Source: JBDTME01 sp964583795 (GTDB lineage Bacteria > Patescibacteriota > Microgenomatia > UBA1400 > PJMF01). From it: a stretch of DNA of 64,000 nt. Shown here in pieces: positions 37,315 to 47,400 of the stretch (position 1 is the first letter of the stretch; each line of letters begins with the position of its first letter). Where the stretch lies: positions 1 through 64,000 of the forward strand of contig CAZOWX010000005.1 of the NCBI GenBank assembly GCA_964583795.1, written 5' to 3'. Position numbers and translations under genes: made by a program. The notes beneath the pieces were generated by a model, which ran no database searches, was not told where the DNA came from, and saw only the letters and a program-made list of their open reading frames with translations.

Positions 37315-37566
37315 CTACTTTCTCATTGGTATCGATTCTTTTTGCTGCACACTCGTAGTTACATCTCTATTCACACCTGGTAAACAAATAGATCTGCCAG
37401 AAAGAATAGCGATTCTTTCCATTAGCAAAAAATGATTGATCTGGGTTTGTTGCTTCAACACAACATAAATGCTCACTATTGAGAGAAGTACTGACAAAAA
37501 CAAGATAACTTGTTGTGAGGATGTACTATCAAGTGGTGAGACCGATTTTTGAGATTTTTTGGGCAT
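37315..37566 (-). CDS. Small single-pass membrane protein in pilus cluster
   Basis: 83 residues: polar N-terminus, one transmembrane helix (about 19-41, VILFLSVLLSIVSIYVVL), short charged outside part. No prepilin signal. It lies between the PilX-like prepilin and the major pilin, all on one strand, so it is likely an accessory of pilus assembly. No family recognised. Confidence 0.5.
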   Translation of the reverse strand: MPKKSQKSVSPLDSTSSQQVILFLSVLLSIVSIYVVLKQQTQINHFLLMERIAILSGRSICLPGVNRDVTTSVQQKESIPMRK

Positions 37567-37619
37567 GTCTTATCTTTTCTCTTTTCATGGCCTTTGTCAA
37601 GGCTATTTGGCCTATGCTC

Positions 37620-38009
37620 TTAAATTTCCAACCAGCTCGTCACTGCAATAGTTGTTCCACGGGTGGCTTTAATTCGAACACTCCGTGGGTAGTCAGAGTT
37701 CAAACTGGTTACTGTAATATCCCAGTCCGGATTCCCGGAATTGATGGTAACCAAACAACTTCCTTCAGGACGAATAAGCGTTCCTCCTGACCATCCAGAG
37801 ACATCATGGATTTTTTGCAAAGCGTCTTCAGCACATCCATCTACCAAGTTCCAGCTGAGTTCCCCCTTCGAGTTGCTTAGTCCAAGTTGAGCCTCCCCAA
37901 TTGCCAAAAGTGACACACTTGTTGCAACTCCCATCAACACCGCGCCAATCACTAAAACTAACGTCAGCGCAATAAAACCCTCATTGCTTTTTTTTGGTGT
38001 GTTTAACAT
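37620..38009 (-). CDS. PilX-like minor prepilin
   Basis: 129 residues. NEGFIALTLVLVIGAVLMGVA is a class III prepilin-like N-terminus with Gly11 as cleavage position, but mature position 5 is Thr instead of Glu, as in some GspK/PilX-type initiator subunits. Two Cys in the globular domain (DGCAED, GSCLVT) may form a disulfide. It lies 1 bp from the stop/start of the preceding prepilin gene, so translation is coupled. Confidence 0.75.
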   Translation of the reverse strand: MLNTPKKSNEGFIALTLVLVIGAVLMGVATSVSLLAIGEAQLGLSNSKGELSWNLVDGCAEDALQKIHDVSGWSGGTLIRPEGSCLVTINSGNPDWDITVTSLNSDYPRSVRIKATRGTTIAVTSWLEI

Positions 38010-38010
38010 G

Positions 38011-38532
38011 CTAAAAACCCCTTAGCTCTACAGCAGACTGATACGTCTCACTCGCTTTATACTCGGCTCTTGGGCCACTACCTGACTGCTCAATTGAAAA
38101 AGTAAAACCAATGTTTTGGGTCAAGAGATCAACCGATGAGTTGTTTGTAAACAAGAAATTAGTTACGTGGACACTTGCCGAGTTAAGGTTCGTCGTAGGA
38201 CCAGATCCTTGTTTGATCGTAATATTGGGGACACTCCAGGTAATAACTGTTGGATTTAATGAAGACGTCGCTTTGACTAAGGAAATACTTGTAGAGGTGA
38301 CACTGTTTATTCCAGTTGAGTTGCGAATCTCAGACTTAACGCGTTCACTGATAAAGCGAGCATTACTGCTCACTTCATGTTGTATACTACTTTTTGCCTT
38401 TACAAAAAGGATATTCCAAACAAATGGAACCAAAGCACTCAACATAATTGTAATTATAGACACATACAAAATTGCCTCAATAAAGGTAAATCCTAGTTGG
38501 CTTAAAGCCTGGGAATTAAATTTAGACATCAT
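38011..38532 (-). CDS. PilW/GspJ-like minor prepilin
   Basis: 173 residues. Gly14 followed by FTFIEAILYVSIITIMLSALV, with Glu at mature position 5, is a full prepilin signal. The rest is beta-rich and of the GspJ/PilW type (SNARFISERVKSEIRNSTG). The two ATGs at 38532 and 38529 are alternatives. Situated between the propeller-bearing prepilin and the PilX-like one; these minor subunits normally form the pilus-tip priming complex. Confidence 0.8.
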   Translation of the reverse strand: MMSKFNSQALSQLGFTFIEAILYVSIITIMLSALVPFVWNILFVKAKSSIQHEVSSNARFISERVKSEIRNSTGINSVTSTSISLVKATSSLNPTVITWSVPNITIKQGSGPTTNLNSASVHVTNFLFTNNSSVDLLTQNIGFTFSIEQSGSGPRAEYKASETYQSAVELRGF

Positions 38533-38550
38533 CTTAGTTCGCTGTATGAC

Positions 38551-40368
38551 TTATAAATTTTTCCAGTAGGCGTATGAGAATGGTCCTTGAGTATTTGTCT
38601 CAAGAGCAGCGCCAGAATCCGAGTTCGACCAAGTAAACGATGAGGTGGAGTTCATAACCAACCGTTTGGCAAAGATATCAAGCGCAGAATCACCAACAGT
38701 AAACATCAACCGATCAGGATTCTTCGGATCTAGCTGAATATCGTACCATCCCTGCGGATTAGCAAAAGCGGGTGTGGGAATAAAATCAGATTGTTTCGAA
38801 GGGGCTCCACTACCGCTTCCAATATACCATCCAACATTCGTCGAACCTGAGTCGTGGTACACCACGACGTAGCGCTGCGACGCGCCACTCGTTAACCACC
38901 CGGTCGCCACTAACTTTGCTCCTGCTACAGGCGTCGTTGCAGAAGTATCAACATTTGACCTTCCAGACCAACTCGATCCAGACCAGTACGCCACTGAAAG
39001 ATCTGATGAAGAATTTCCGAGTGCTGCTAACACCATCTCATTACTCGACGGATTTGCTGATAAGTCAATATTAGTCCCCTCATCAGCAACTGTAGGAATA
39101 GCCGCTACAGCTGACCAGGATTGGGAATATCGTGCGTACCGCATGCAATTGTTTCCAGCTGAACAACTCGAAGTTACTCGCGGACTCCACACAACCATTA
39201 AATTGCCAGTTTGGCTTTCCATTCCAATATCAAAAGAGGGTGAATCAGCAAACAGTCCTCCGACTGATTCTAGGTTCGTTTCGAACGCTGTGTTTGGCTC
39301 CGCCACACCAAACGAATTACCCGTCCACTCCATTGCCGACAAATCCAGATTGCTATCGACCCAAGCGATACCAATCGTGTTCGAGCCACTTACAGGACTT
39401 GATTCCATTCGAATCCACTGAACTGTCCCTGTTGTTCTTACAGTAGAAAATGTGGTTGCATTACTCCAATTGGCTGCACCACACCCTAAGGTTCCCTGTT
39501 TTGTTCGGTACGCTAGCTCGTTTGAGCCACCAGTGTTTGTAGAATACACCAGTAATGCATCTCCTGAATTCGTTTCGTAAGCTATTGCAAAACGCTGCGT
39601 CTCTCCTGATCCCCCCACTGTTGCTGCCCAATCACTCGTCCACGTCGTTCCATCAAAGCACAACACTCGCAACTCACCCACTCCATTGACATAACCCATA
39701 ATGGCCTCTTGCTTCAAAGGACTTGTTTTTATTTTAAAGCTTTTTCCTGCAATCAAATCGGAGTATGACGCATCAATGTTTAACTCATCGGTAAAACTGT
39801 CAGACGCGTTTGAGTAGGTACGATATTTTGGTTGTGAGAATGCAATCGCATCTCCATACACAATAACGCCATCACCGACATTTGCTATTGTTGACTTCCA
39901 GTCTGTAAGATACTGCGTTTGCACAACACTCTGAGGTCTAGCGGCCGTGAGATTCCAAGCAGTCGTGACGGCTACTTTGACCGTGTTCGCATCGAGGGTT
40001 CCTCCACTTGATACGATATTCCCTGAACTGTCACGTTCCACACTTTGCACAGAAATTACTCGAGAAAACCGAGTATCTGATGCAAGTTGATTACTAGAAC
40101 CTGCAAATTTCCAAACTCCGCTATTTACTGCAACCCCAGTGTTTCCTCCTCCAACCATGGCATACACTGACGAGAATGATTGATTGCGAATTGACCGGAC
40201 GGCTTCCATCCCCTCTGTCGTGTACTGGTTTGCAATACTGATTTCAGATCCCAGTCGCATGTTATCAAGGGCTGAAACTACCGCCACTACTCCACCAGTC
40301 GCAAAAGTAACAAAGATCGCAGCCGAAAGAACCACTTCAATAAGAGAAAAACCACTTCTTGTATTCAT
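38551..40368 (-). CDS. Minor prepilin fused to a large beta-propeller-like domain
   Basis: 605 residues, far longer than a minor pilin (about 150-200). Gly6 then FSLIEVVLSAAIFVTFATGG with Glu at mature position 5 is the prepilin signal; residues up to about 155 form a PilV/GspI-like head. From about 165 on there are repeated sheets with W/Y, GxA, and (A/V)WxG patterns (ELRVLCFDGTTWTSDWA, GIAWVDSNLDLSAMEWTG, DLSVAYWSGSSWSGR), consistent with a seven-bladed propeller of the BNR/kelch type. Likely a tip adhesin. Its ATG overlaps the preceding gene's stop by 4 bp. Confidence 0.8.
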   Translation of the reverse strand: MNTRSGFSLIEVVLSAAIFVTFATGGVVAVVSALDNMRLGSEISIANQYTTEGMEAVRSIRNQSFSSVYAMVGGGNTGVAVNSGVWKFAGSSNQLASDTRFSRVISVQSVERDSSGNIVSSGGTLDANTVKVAVTTAWNLTAARPQSVVQTQYLTDWKSTIANVGDGVIVYGDAIAFSQPKYRTYSNASDSFTDELNIDASYSDLIAGKSFKIKTSPLKQEAIMGYVNGVGELRVLCFDGTTWTSDWAATVGGSGETQRFAIAYETNSGDALLVYSTNTGGSNELAYRTKQGTLGCGAANWSNATTFSTVRTTGTVQWIRMESSPVSGSNTIGIAWVDSNLDLSAMEWTGNSFGVAEPNTAFETNLESVGGLFADSPSFDIGMESQTGNLMVVWSPRVTSSCSAGNNCMRYARYSQSWSAVAAIPTVADEGTNIDLSANPSSNEMVLAALGNSSSDLSVAYWSGSSWSGRSNVDTSATTPVAGAKLVATGWLTSGASQRYVVVYHDSGSTNVGWYIGSGSGAPSKQSDFIPTPAFANPQGWYDIQLDPKNPDRLMFTVGDSALDIFAKRLVMNSTSSFTWSNSDSGAALETNTQGPFSYAYWKNL

Positions 40369-40805
40369 CTCGATACCATTCCTTGGCTTGAAATTATAAT
40401 CGTTTCAGTCTCTCCAGCTCCGGAAATGGTGATTGTAGGAGTTGTTCCTGGAAAACCGCTCACTTTGCTAAAATTCACGTCTGACAACCCAGACACTTGT
40501 ACTCCTGCATCCACTGAAAACTTTTCATCAAGTGCAACAACTCGCGTATTGTACGAATTTCCTCGGTAGAGAGTCATAGCATTTGACTGAAAAGAAACCC
40601 CCCAATTGCTACTTCCTTTACTTAACATGGCATTCATTTGCGCTTTTCGCAACTGCGAAACGAGCAGATCAGTCGTGTTTCCAACCGAACTTTGAGTCAA
40701 GAACCGGCTTCCAAACGCGCTGGTCATGGTACCCAGTAACAAAGTTAACGAAATCACCAACAATAGTTCTATCAGTGTAAACCCAGTTTTTCGGAACATA
40801 CGCAT
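40365..40805 (-). CDS. GspH/FimT-like minor prepilin
   Basis: 146 residues. RKTGFTLIELLLVISLTLLL is a canonical prepilin N-terminus; the domain with LRKAQMNAMLSKGSSNWGVSF and the ending ITISGAGETETIIISSQGMVSR is typical GspH/FimT. Start at ATG 40805, one of three close candidates. First prepilin gene after pilC and overlapping the propeller prepilin by 4 bp. Confidence 0.85.
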   Translation of the reverse strand: MRMFRKTGFTLIELLLVISLTLLLGTMTSAFGSRFLTQSSVGNTTDLLVSQLRKAQMNAMLSKGSSNWGVSFQSNAMTLYRGNSYNTRVVALDEKFSVDAGVQVSGLSDVNFSKVSGFPGTTPTITISGAGETETIIISSQGMVSR

Positions 40806-40841
40806 TCTCACTAACCACTATGATTTAGCGACAAATCAAGT

Positions 40842-41927
40842 TTAATTATGAATTGATCCTGTGAGCTCATAAATTGGTGTAATAATTGAAAACGCGACAA
40901 ACGCCACAACAATGCCAATCACAATCAACATCACTGGCTCTAAAACAGTAGATAAATTGCGAGAGTTACTTTCTACTTCATCAGCGTAAAAATCGCCTAA
41001 ATACAAAAGAGACTCATCCAACTTTCCTGTTTTCTCTCCAACACCAATCATTTTCCCCACTAAAAGCGGTATGTGCGGAAATTCTTTTGTTGACAATGCA
41101 TCAGCAATCGTTTTTCCTTTTTCCACTGTAAATGAGAGTAACTGTACATATTTTTTAAAAACCAAGTTTGTTGTAGCACCTTCTTGAGCAACCAAAGCAG
41201 TCGTAATTGGTAGGCCACTTTTTAACATCAACCCCATGTTCCGACAAAAATAGCTTAACTGAATCTGTTGAGAAAACACTCCAATGACTGGTAGTTTGAG
41301 CAAAAACAAATGCCAATAGTACTTCACTCTTGGAATAGCAATAATTGCTCGAAATAAAAGAAAAAATAATACGAAGCCCATCACTATGACATGCCCCTGT
41401 GTTTTCATCAGGTTCGCCAAAAATAACAGAATTTGTGTACTCAGTGGTAACTTGGCATCAAGCGAAGCAAACAAATCAACAAGTTTGGGCAACACAAAAA
41501 GCGCAATGGAACCACCAGAAATAAAACAAATCATCAATACAATTTCAGGGTAAAGCAGGGCACCCTGCATCTTCTTTTGAAAATCATAATTTTTCTTGAG
41601 TTGAGTCGCCAGATACTCAAGGTTATTTTCCAATGTACCTGACTCTTCGCCAATTTTTATTAAATTGATATAAAAGGGATCAAAAATTTTGGGGAACTTG
41701 ACCAATGCATGCGCTAACGCTTGCCCATTATTTATCCGCGATAAAATTTTTAGAAGCATTCCCCGAAAAGCAGAATTTTTCGTTTGGGAAGCAATCGTTT
41801 CAACTGCTTCCCCAAGCGGAATACCACTTTTTATCATTACCGCCAAATGTTTAGTAAACAAAAGCTTGTCGAGAAAAGTCACACGGTCAAAAAAAGTTAT
41901 TTCGGTTTGAGCACTAATTTTTTTCAT
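40842..41927 (-). CDS. pilC: Type IV pilus inner-membrane platform protein
   Basis: 361 residues with two GspF domains. First domain LFTKHLAVMIKSGIPLGEAVETIA, second YFCRNMGLMLKSGLPITTALVAQ, each followed by membrane helices; the C-terminus LEPVMLIVIGIVVAFVAFSIITPIYEL is the GspF signature. This is the membrane platform that couples the PilB ATPase to pilin assembly. Located 18 bp downstream of pilB. Confidence 0.92.
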   Translation of the reverse strand: MKKISAQTEITFFDRVTFLDKLLFTKHLAVMIKSGIPLGEAVETIASQTKNSAFRGMLLKILSRINNGQALAHALVKFPKIFDPFYINLIKIGEESGTLENNLEYLATQLKKNYDFQKKMQGALLYPEIVLMICFISGGSIALFVLPKLVDLFASLDAKLPLSTQILLFLANLMKTQGHVIVMGFVLFFLLFRAIIAIPRVKYYWHLFLLKLPVIGVFSQQIQLSYFCRNMGLMLKSGLPITTALVAQEGATTNLVFKKYVQLLSFTVEKGKTIADALSTKEFPHIPLLVGKMIGVGEKTGKLDESLLYLGDFYADEVESNSRNLSTVLEPVMLIVIGIVVAFVAFSIITPIYELTGSIHN

Positions 41928-41945
41928 ATCAAATTCAAACAGTAT

Positions 41946-43652
41946 TTATTTTCGTGTGACCCTCAAAACTTCATCAATGGTCGTTATTCCCTGCTGGGTT
42001 TTTGCCAAACCGTCTTCATTCATTGTTGTCATTCCCTCAACAATAGCTTGTTTTTTGATTTCATTTGCATCTGCCTTATCGGTAATTAACTTTTGAATAG
42101 CAGGACTCATTTCCAGAACTTCGTATACTCCAATTCGACCCATATACCCCGTATGATGGCACACCTCACACCCTTTACCTCGATATAAAGTAAATTGAGC
42201 ATCTTTGCTAAAGTAACGATTAATAACCGCATCCGAAAAGTACTTTACTAACTGCGAGCGCTCAATGCTGTACGAAACCTTGCAACTCGCGCAAATCTTG
42301 CGAACTAAGCGCTGTGCAACAATAACGTTCACAGTCGATGCTACTAAGAATGGTTCGATCTCCATATCAATCAACCGCGGCATCGCAGTTGCGGCGTCAT
42401 TGGTGTGCAGTGTTGACAACACTAGATGTCCAGTCATGGCAGAATTGATTGCAATATCTGCAGTTTCCTCATCTCGAATTTCACCTACAAAAATAATATC
42501 AGGATCTTGCCGAAGAATACTCCGCAATCCATTTGCAAAAGTGAGATTTGTTTTTGAGTTGACTTGGATTTGGTTGACACCAGTTAACTCATATTCAACA
42601 GGATCTTCTATCGTGTCTATATTTTTCTCCCGGCTATTCAATATTTTTAAGATTGAATAAATTGTGGTCGTTTTCCCGCTTCCGGTCGGGCCTGTTACTA
42701 AAAGCATCCCGTAGGGACGCTCGTAAGCATTCTTGATTTTGATAAGATCTTTTTCTGAAACACCCAAGTCAGCCAATGAGAAATCTCTTGATTTTGAAGA
42801 CAGCAAGCGCAATACACAATCTTCACCAGCAACTATGGGAACGATGGAAACACGCACATCGAGGTCTTCTGCTTCCAGTTTTATCTGTAACTTCCCATCT
42901 TGAGCACTGAGGTGTTCATCAGTCCTCAGTTTCGAAAGTACTTTGATTCGTGAAATAACTTGAGCATGAAGATCCTTTGGCAGGTTTAAAACGTCGTGCA
43001 AGACACCATCAATTCGGAATCGAGTCATAGATCCCACTTGATTTGGTTCAATATGAATGTCAGATGCCTTGTTTGCGTGAGCATACTCGATCAAAAGATC
43101 AACGAGTTTTGCTACAGGAGTTTCTTTTACTACCGAAGCATTTGCTGCCTCTAATTCAGAGTGCAGCAACTCATCAAAACTTGATTGTAATTTCTTACGG
43201 TACAACGTAAGAGCATTTTTCAAGTCTTTCGGCGTTGCAAAGTAAACATTGATTGACTTTCCCGTTTTCTTTGCTATGTTTTGAAGGACATCCATGTGTG
43301 TCGGATGAGTGGTCGCAACTTTGAGCAAATTATCTTGCTCTCCAAACACTATCACATTCTGTTTTTTTGCATACTCTTCTGGAAGGATAGTGAGCAAGTC
43401 TTGTGATATAGAAGTTGATGACAAAGAAATAAATGGAAGTTGGTAAAAGTCTGCAACTAGCTTTCCTAAATTGGCATCTGAAATGAGATCTTTTTCATCT
43501 AACACCTCATACAAAGACTGTTCACTTGATTTGGTAGTGAAAAGTTGCTGTAGTTTATCTTGCTCTATCACTCCCGCATCCAATACAATTTTTTTCAAGT
43601 CATCATCGGATAGAGAAGTGTATGAAGAAGTCATAGTATGAAAACACCGCAT
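41946..43652 (-). CDS. pilB: Type IV pilus assembly ATPase
   Basis: 568 residues (562 if ATG 43634 is used). N-terminal T2SSE_N domain, Walker A GPTGSGKTT (321-329), Asp box TIEDPVEYE, Walker B DPDIIFVGEIRD (383-394), His box TGHLVLSTLHTNDA, and a four-Cys zinc motif (Cys454, 457, 495, 498) with CASC and CEVC. The hexamer extends the pilus by ATP hydrolysis at the membrane. First gene of the pilus operon; no PilT retraction ATPase, prepilin peptidase or secretin is in the window. Confidence 0.95.
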   Translation of the reverse strand: MRCFHTMTSSYTSLSDDDLKKIVLDAGVIEQDKLQQLFTTKSSEQSLYEVLDEKDLISDANLGKLVADFYQLPFISLSSTSISQDLLTILPEEYAKKQNVIVFGEQDNLLKVATTHPTHMDVLQNIAKKTGKSINVYFATPKDLKNALTLYRKKLQSSFDELLHSELEAANASVVKETPVAKLVDLLIEYAHANKASDIHIEPNQVGSMTRFRIDGVLHDVLNLPKDLHAQVISRIKVLSKLRTDEHLSAQDGKLQIKLEAEDLDVRVSIVPIVAGEDCVLRLLSSKSRDFSLADLGVSEKDLIKIKNAYERPYGMLLVTGPTGSGKTTTIYSILKILNSREKNIDTIEDPVEYELTGVNQIQVNSKTNLTFANGLRSILRQDPDIIFVGEIRDEETADIAINSAMTGHLVLSTLHTNDAATAMPRLIDMEIEPFLVASTVNVIVAQRLVRKICASCKVSYSIERSQLVKYFSDAVINRYFSKDAQFTLYRGKGCEVCHHTGYMGRIGVYEVLEMSPAIQKLITDKADANEIKKQAIVEGMTTMNEDGLAKTQQGITTIDEVLRVTRK

Positions 43653-43677
43653 TTCACTTTCATAGAACGAACAGTGT

Positions 43678-44040
43678 CTATAGCGCGATTACAGAGTCCA
43701 TTTTCCCAATCAAATACGGTTGTTTATCATAAACAATAACAACACCATGAACGTCAACTGACATCTTCTTCCCGCTTTTTGAAGTTAAGATCATTTTTCT
43801 CTTAAAGTGAGAGTAAGGGTTCATTGCCTCTGGTGCCATTTTTGAAGTATCACCATCAACCAACTGAGAATTAACCGATATTGACATAGTATGTTCTTCT
43901 TCTTTGGTATATCCTGTAACCTGGCAATGATAATCGCTTACCCACACATATGTCATATCGTAGACATCAATGATCACATCAGGAGCAGGGATATACTCTT
44001 GTGCTTTGAGTAATAACTGCCCCGTTTCTTCTTGGTTCAT
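43678..44040 (-). CDS. PAS-domain protein
   Basis: 120 residues, a single PAS fold: PDVIIDVYDMTYVWVSDYHCQVTGYTKEE at the start and LTSKSGKKMSVDVHGVVIVY toward the end. No output domain. TATACT (44047-44052, minus strand) ends 6 nt before the second ATG, so start 44040 is preferred. It is the first gene upstream of pilB, 25 bp from it, and may sense a ligand or redox state to affect piliation; that is inference. Confidence 0.7.
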   Translation of the reverse strand: MNQEETGQLLLKAQEYIPAPDVIIDVYDMTYVWVSDYHCQVTGYTKEEEHTMSISVNSQLVDGDTSKMAPEAMNPYSHFKRKMILTSKSGKKMSVDVHGVVIVYDKQPYLIGKMDSVIAL

Positions 44041-44052
44041 CATAAAAGTATA

Positions 44053-44428
44053 ATTCTTCTCAGAGGTGAATTGCAAGACAGTTTAATTCGAAGAATAAAA
44101 GCTTTTACTCCCCAAATTACACTCAAAAGAAAGATTATTTACAATTTCTTGTGCTTCATAATTGGTCGCGTCAGTGTTGCTTTTTTATCTCTTTTCTGTT
44201 CAGAAGTAAGAAGCAAAGAAAGTCATAACTCACAAGAAGGTCAGTTTTCGAAAGAATACCTTATGTAGCCACCAGTCTTGGCAGCAAAAATCATATGAGT
44301 AGAACTCGGTAGCAACACAATGGATTAAACAGGAAACAGTATGCTCGAAGTAATACACCTATTGTTTCATTTTGACAGCTCATTTCACAGGAGATCACAT
44401 CACACTCAATAAGCACTTAAATCGCCTC
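44053..44428. other. Gene-free interval between PAS/pil cluster and RND pump
   Basis: About 375 bp without a plausible gene. It must contain the end of the RND pump message and the promoter of the PAS-pilB unit (TATACT next to 44047). I see no intrinsic terminator, repeat or RNA structure that stands out. Confidence 0.5.
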
Positions 44429-47400
44429 TTACTTCTTCATCCAGGAATAGTACAACACTGGGATAAAAAGCAACATGATCGTGCTTGCAATCAATAATCC
44501 AGAGATGATCGCTCCTCCCAAACCGCGCCAAAGTGGATCAGCGATGGTGATTGGCAAGAGTCCAAACACCGTACAAAACTTGGTCAAAATAATTGGCTCC
44601 ATACGAGAAGCCCCCGCGTCCGCTATCGATTCAGTAAACTCCATTCCCTCTTTTCGATTCAAGTTAATCTTATCGACGATAAACATTGAGTTAGTCACTA
44701 CAATCCCAAACAGCGACAATACCCCAATCAAAGCTGGGAAAGAAAGCGGTGTCCCAGTGAGAGCAAAGATAAAGAATACTGATGAGACAGCAAGTGGAAT
44801 CACGATCAACACAATGATCGCTTGACGAAATGACGCGAACTGCACCACCATCGTAATTAAAATCAAGATAGCTGAGATCAACATCGCTTGTAAAATCGAC
44901 TGCACCGATTTAGCGTTTTCTTCATTGACTCCCCCCGTTTTCCACTCGTATCCAGAATCAAGCTGCATGCTGTCTGCAAATTGCTCCAGACCTTTGTTGA
45001 GCTCACTGACTGAAAATCCGGCCTTTACTCCGGCACTCACACTCATGCTTCGCTTGAAATCTTCTCGGGTAATACTGGTCGGATTAACCTTGGTGACAAA
45101 ACTTCCTAGTTCTGTGAGTGGTAACGTTAATCCTCTTGGTGTAGTTACCTGAATTTGAGTCAAATCTTGTGCATCAGCAATAGAGTTTTGCATTCGAAAT
45201 ACGATGTCTTTTTTATCAGATGAATCTCCATTGAGATTGAGCGAATCGAGCGTCAAACCACTCGCAAAAGCTCTCAGTTGTAAACCAAGCACTTGTGGAC
45301 TCAAGCCATACTGCACCAATTTATTTTGGTCAGGCACAAACACGATCTTACTGGTTCCCGCCTTAATCGATTTACTCACATTGATCACTCCATTTTGCTG
45401 ATTGAGGTACTCTACAATTTGGTTGGCATACGAATCGATTTTTTGAGACTCGGCACCTAATAGGGTAATTTGAATATCGGCACCAGCTGGAGGACCACTC
45501 GATTCTTCGGTGACGGTGACTTTACCTTTTTGAAAATCTCCATAGGTCTGTCGCAAATCCTGCGCAATAGTGATGGAAGAGAGATCTCGTGAGTCTTTAT
45601 CCGTTAACTTCAGCGAGTACAAAATCGTATTATTTCCCACACTCACTCCATTTAAACTCTCTGCACCCCGGCCTATTTCCATGGTTACAAATCGTGTTTC
45701 AGCAGTGTGGCGCAGCTCATCCAGCAGTTCCAACCCCACTGACTTCACATCATCAGCCTTGCTTCCTGCAGGTAGTTCCAACTCTACAAATAACTCTTCT
45801 CCGTCAGTTTTCGGAAAAAACTCATTCTTCACGAGTCCAAATGGTAGCAGTGCAAACCCAATGACAGCGTACGCAATCACTCCAATCAGTACTTTGCGCC
45901 GACTTGATTTTGAAACCAAAATATTGCGCATCATGTTCTTGTAACCTTCTGCAAATGGCTCAACATCAATGAGTCCTCGTTGAAAAAGTCTACTGAGATA
46001 GGTTTTCAACATTGCTAACTTCTTTGATTGCAGACGTTGGGAAATCTTTTTTTGCCCATTTTGGAAATATTGTGTGTACGTCGCTCGCAGCTTCCAGATC
46101 AAAAAGGAAAGAGCGAGATATACAGCTATGATTGGGATCATCAGCGGATTGGTTTTTACCAACAGCGCAATCACTACTAATGAAATAAGGTATAAAGCGA
46201 TTTGAAGCAGTGTGATCACTCGCTTGGGCACTACGGGCTTAAGCAACACAATCATGATTGGTAAGGTGATCAGTACAGCAATCCCAGTGGAAGAAATCAT
46301 GGTGACTGCAATCACGATCGGAATGGGTTTGATGAACTCACCAATGATTCCAGTGGACAAAAGCAGCGGCACAAATGACCAAATAGTTGTTATGGTCGTT
46401 GACCAGATGGGGACAATGGTATCTTTCCATACCAGGACTCCAGTTTGAACGGGGTTGAACTTTCCAGTTTTAAAGTAGGTCGTCATCGCTGAAACCACCA
46501 CAATGGTGTCATCAATGAGTAGACCTAATGCTAAAAGCAGTGCAAACAGAGACAAAAAGTTGATGGACATTCCCACCATGTACATAAACATGAATGCGGA
46601 CAAAAATGTCAGCGGTACGGTGAATGACGAAATAATCGCTTGACGCAAACCGAGAAAAAGCAACAAAGTGAAAAAGACCAGTAAGATTGTCGATCGAAAC
46701 TCACCAAGCAAATCAGTGAATTGTTTGGAAATTTCATGACTGGTATCAGCGAGCGTCGTCACTTGGTACGCATCACCTTTACTCGCGGTAAAATCATCAA
46801 TGAGCGTCGTAACTTGTTTACCGGCATCTTCGATATCAGCATCCACAACTTTGTAGACATAAAATGTTACCGCCTCAGTAGCAGTTGAATCAGAAGAAGC
46901 AAGATAGGCATCGTGATGATCGAGTTTAGGTTTGAGTGAGACATCTGCTACATCAGCCAGCGAAAAAGTAGCATCGTTGACCTCAATTTTCAAAGCACGA
47001 ATATCGTCAATACTTTCCACGGCGGAGTCGATTGTCAGCGCAAACTCATTGTTATCAGTTTGCACACTCCCAGCGGGGTATGACGCGTGCGATGCCTTGA
47101 TCAATTGACTCAGTTGCATGGGACTAATAGAGTACTCACTGAGCTTATTTTGGTTAATCGTCACTACGATTTCTTGATCATCAAATCCACTTGATACCAC
47201 CCGATCAACTTTTGATAAGTTCTCTAAATCATCTTTGAGTTGTCGAGTCGACCGCATCAAATCGGGATAACTATTCTTGGTCGAGACCGCAAAGGTCAGG
47301 ACTGGTTGATCTTCAAAATCTAAGGCGGTGACACTTGGGGTCTGCGCGTCAGATGGCAAGGTATTGACTGCATCAACTTGTGACTGAACGTTATCTTTCG

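Noticed and set aside
45570..45944. 124-codon frame antisense to the RND transporter
   Set aside because: Fully inside a transporter with conserved motifs; Ser/Pro-rich shadow.
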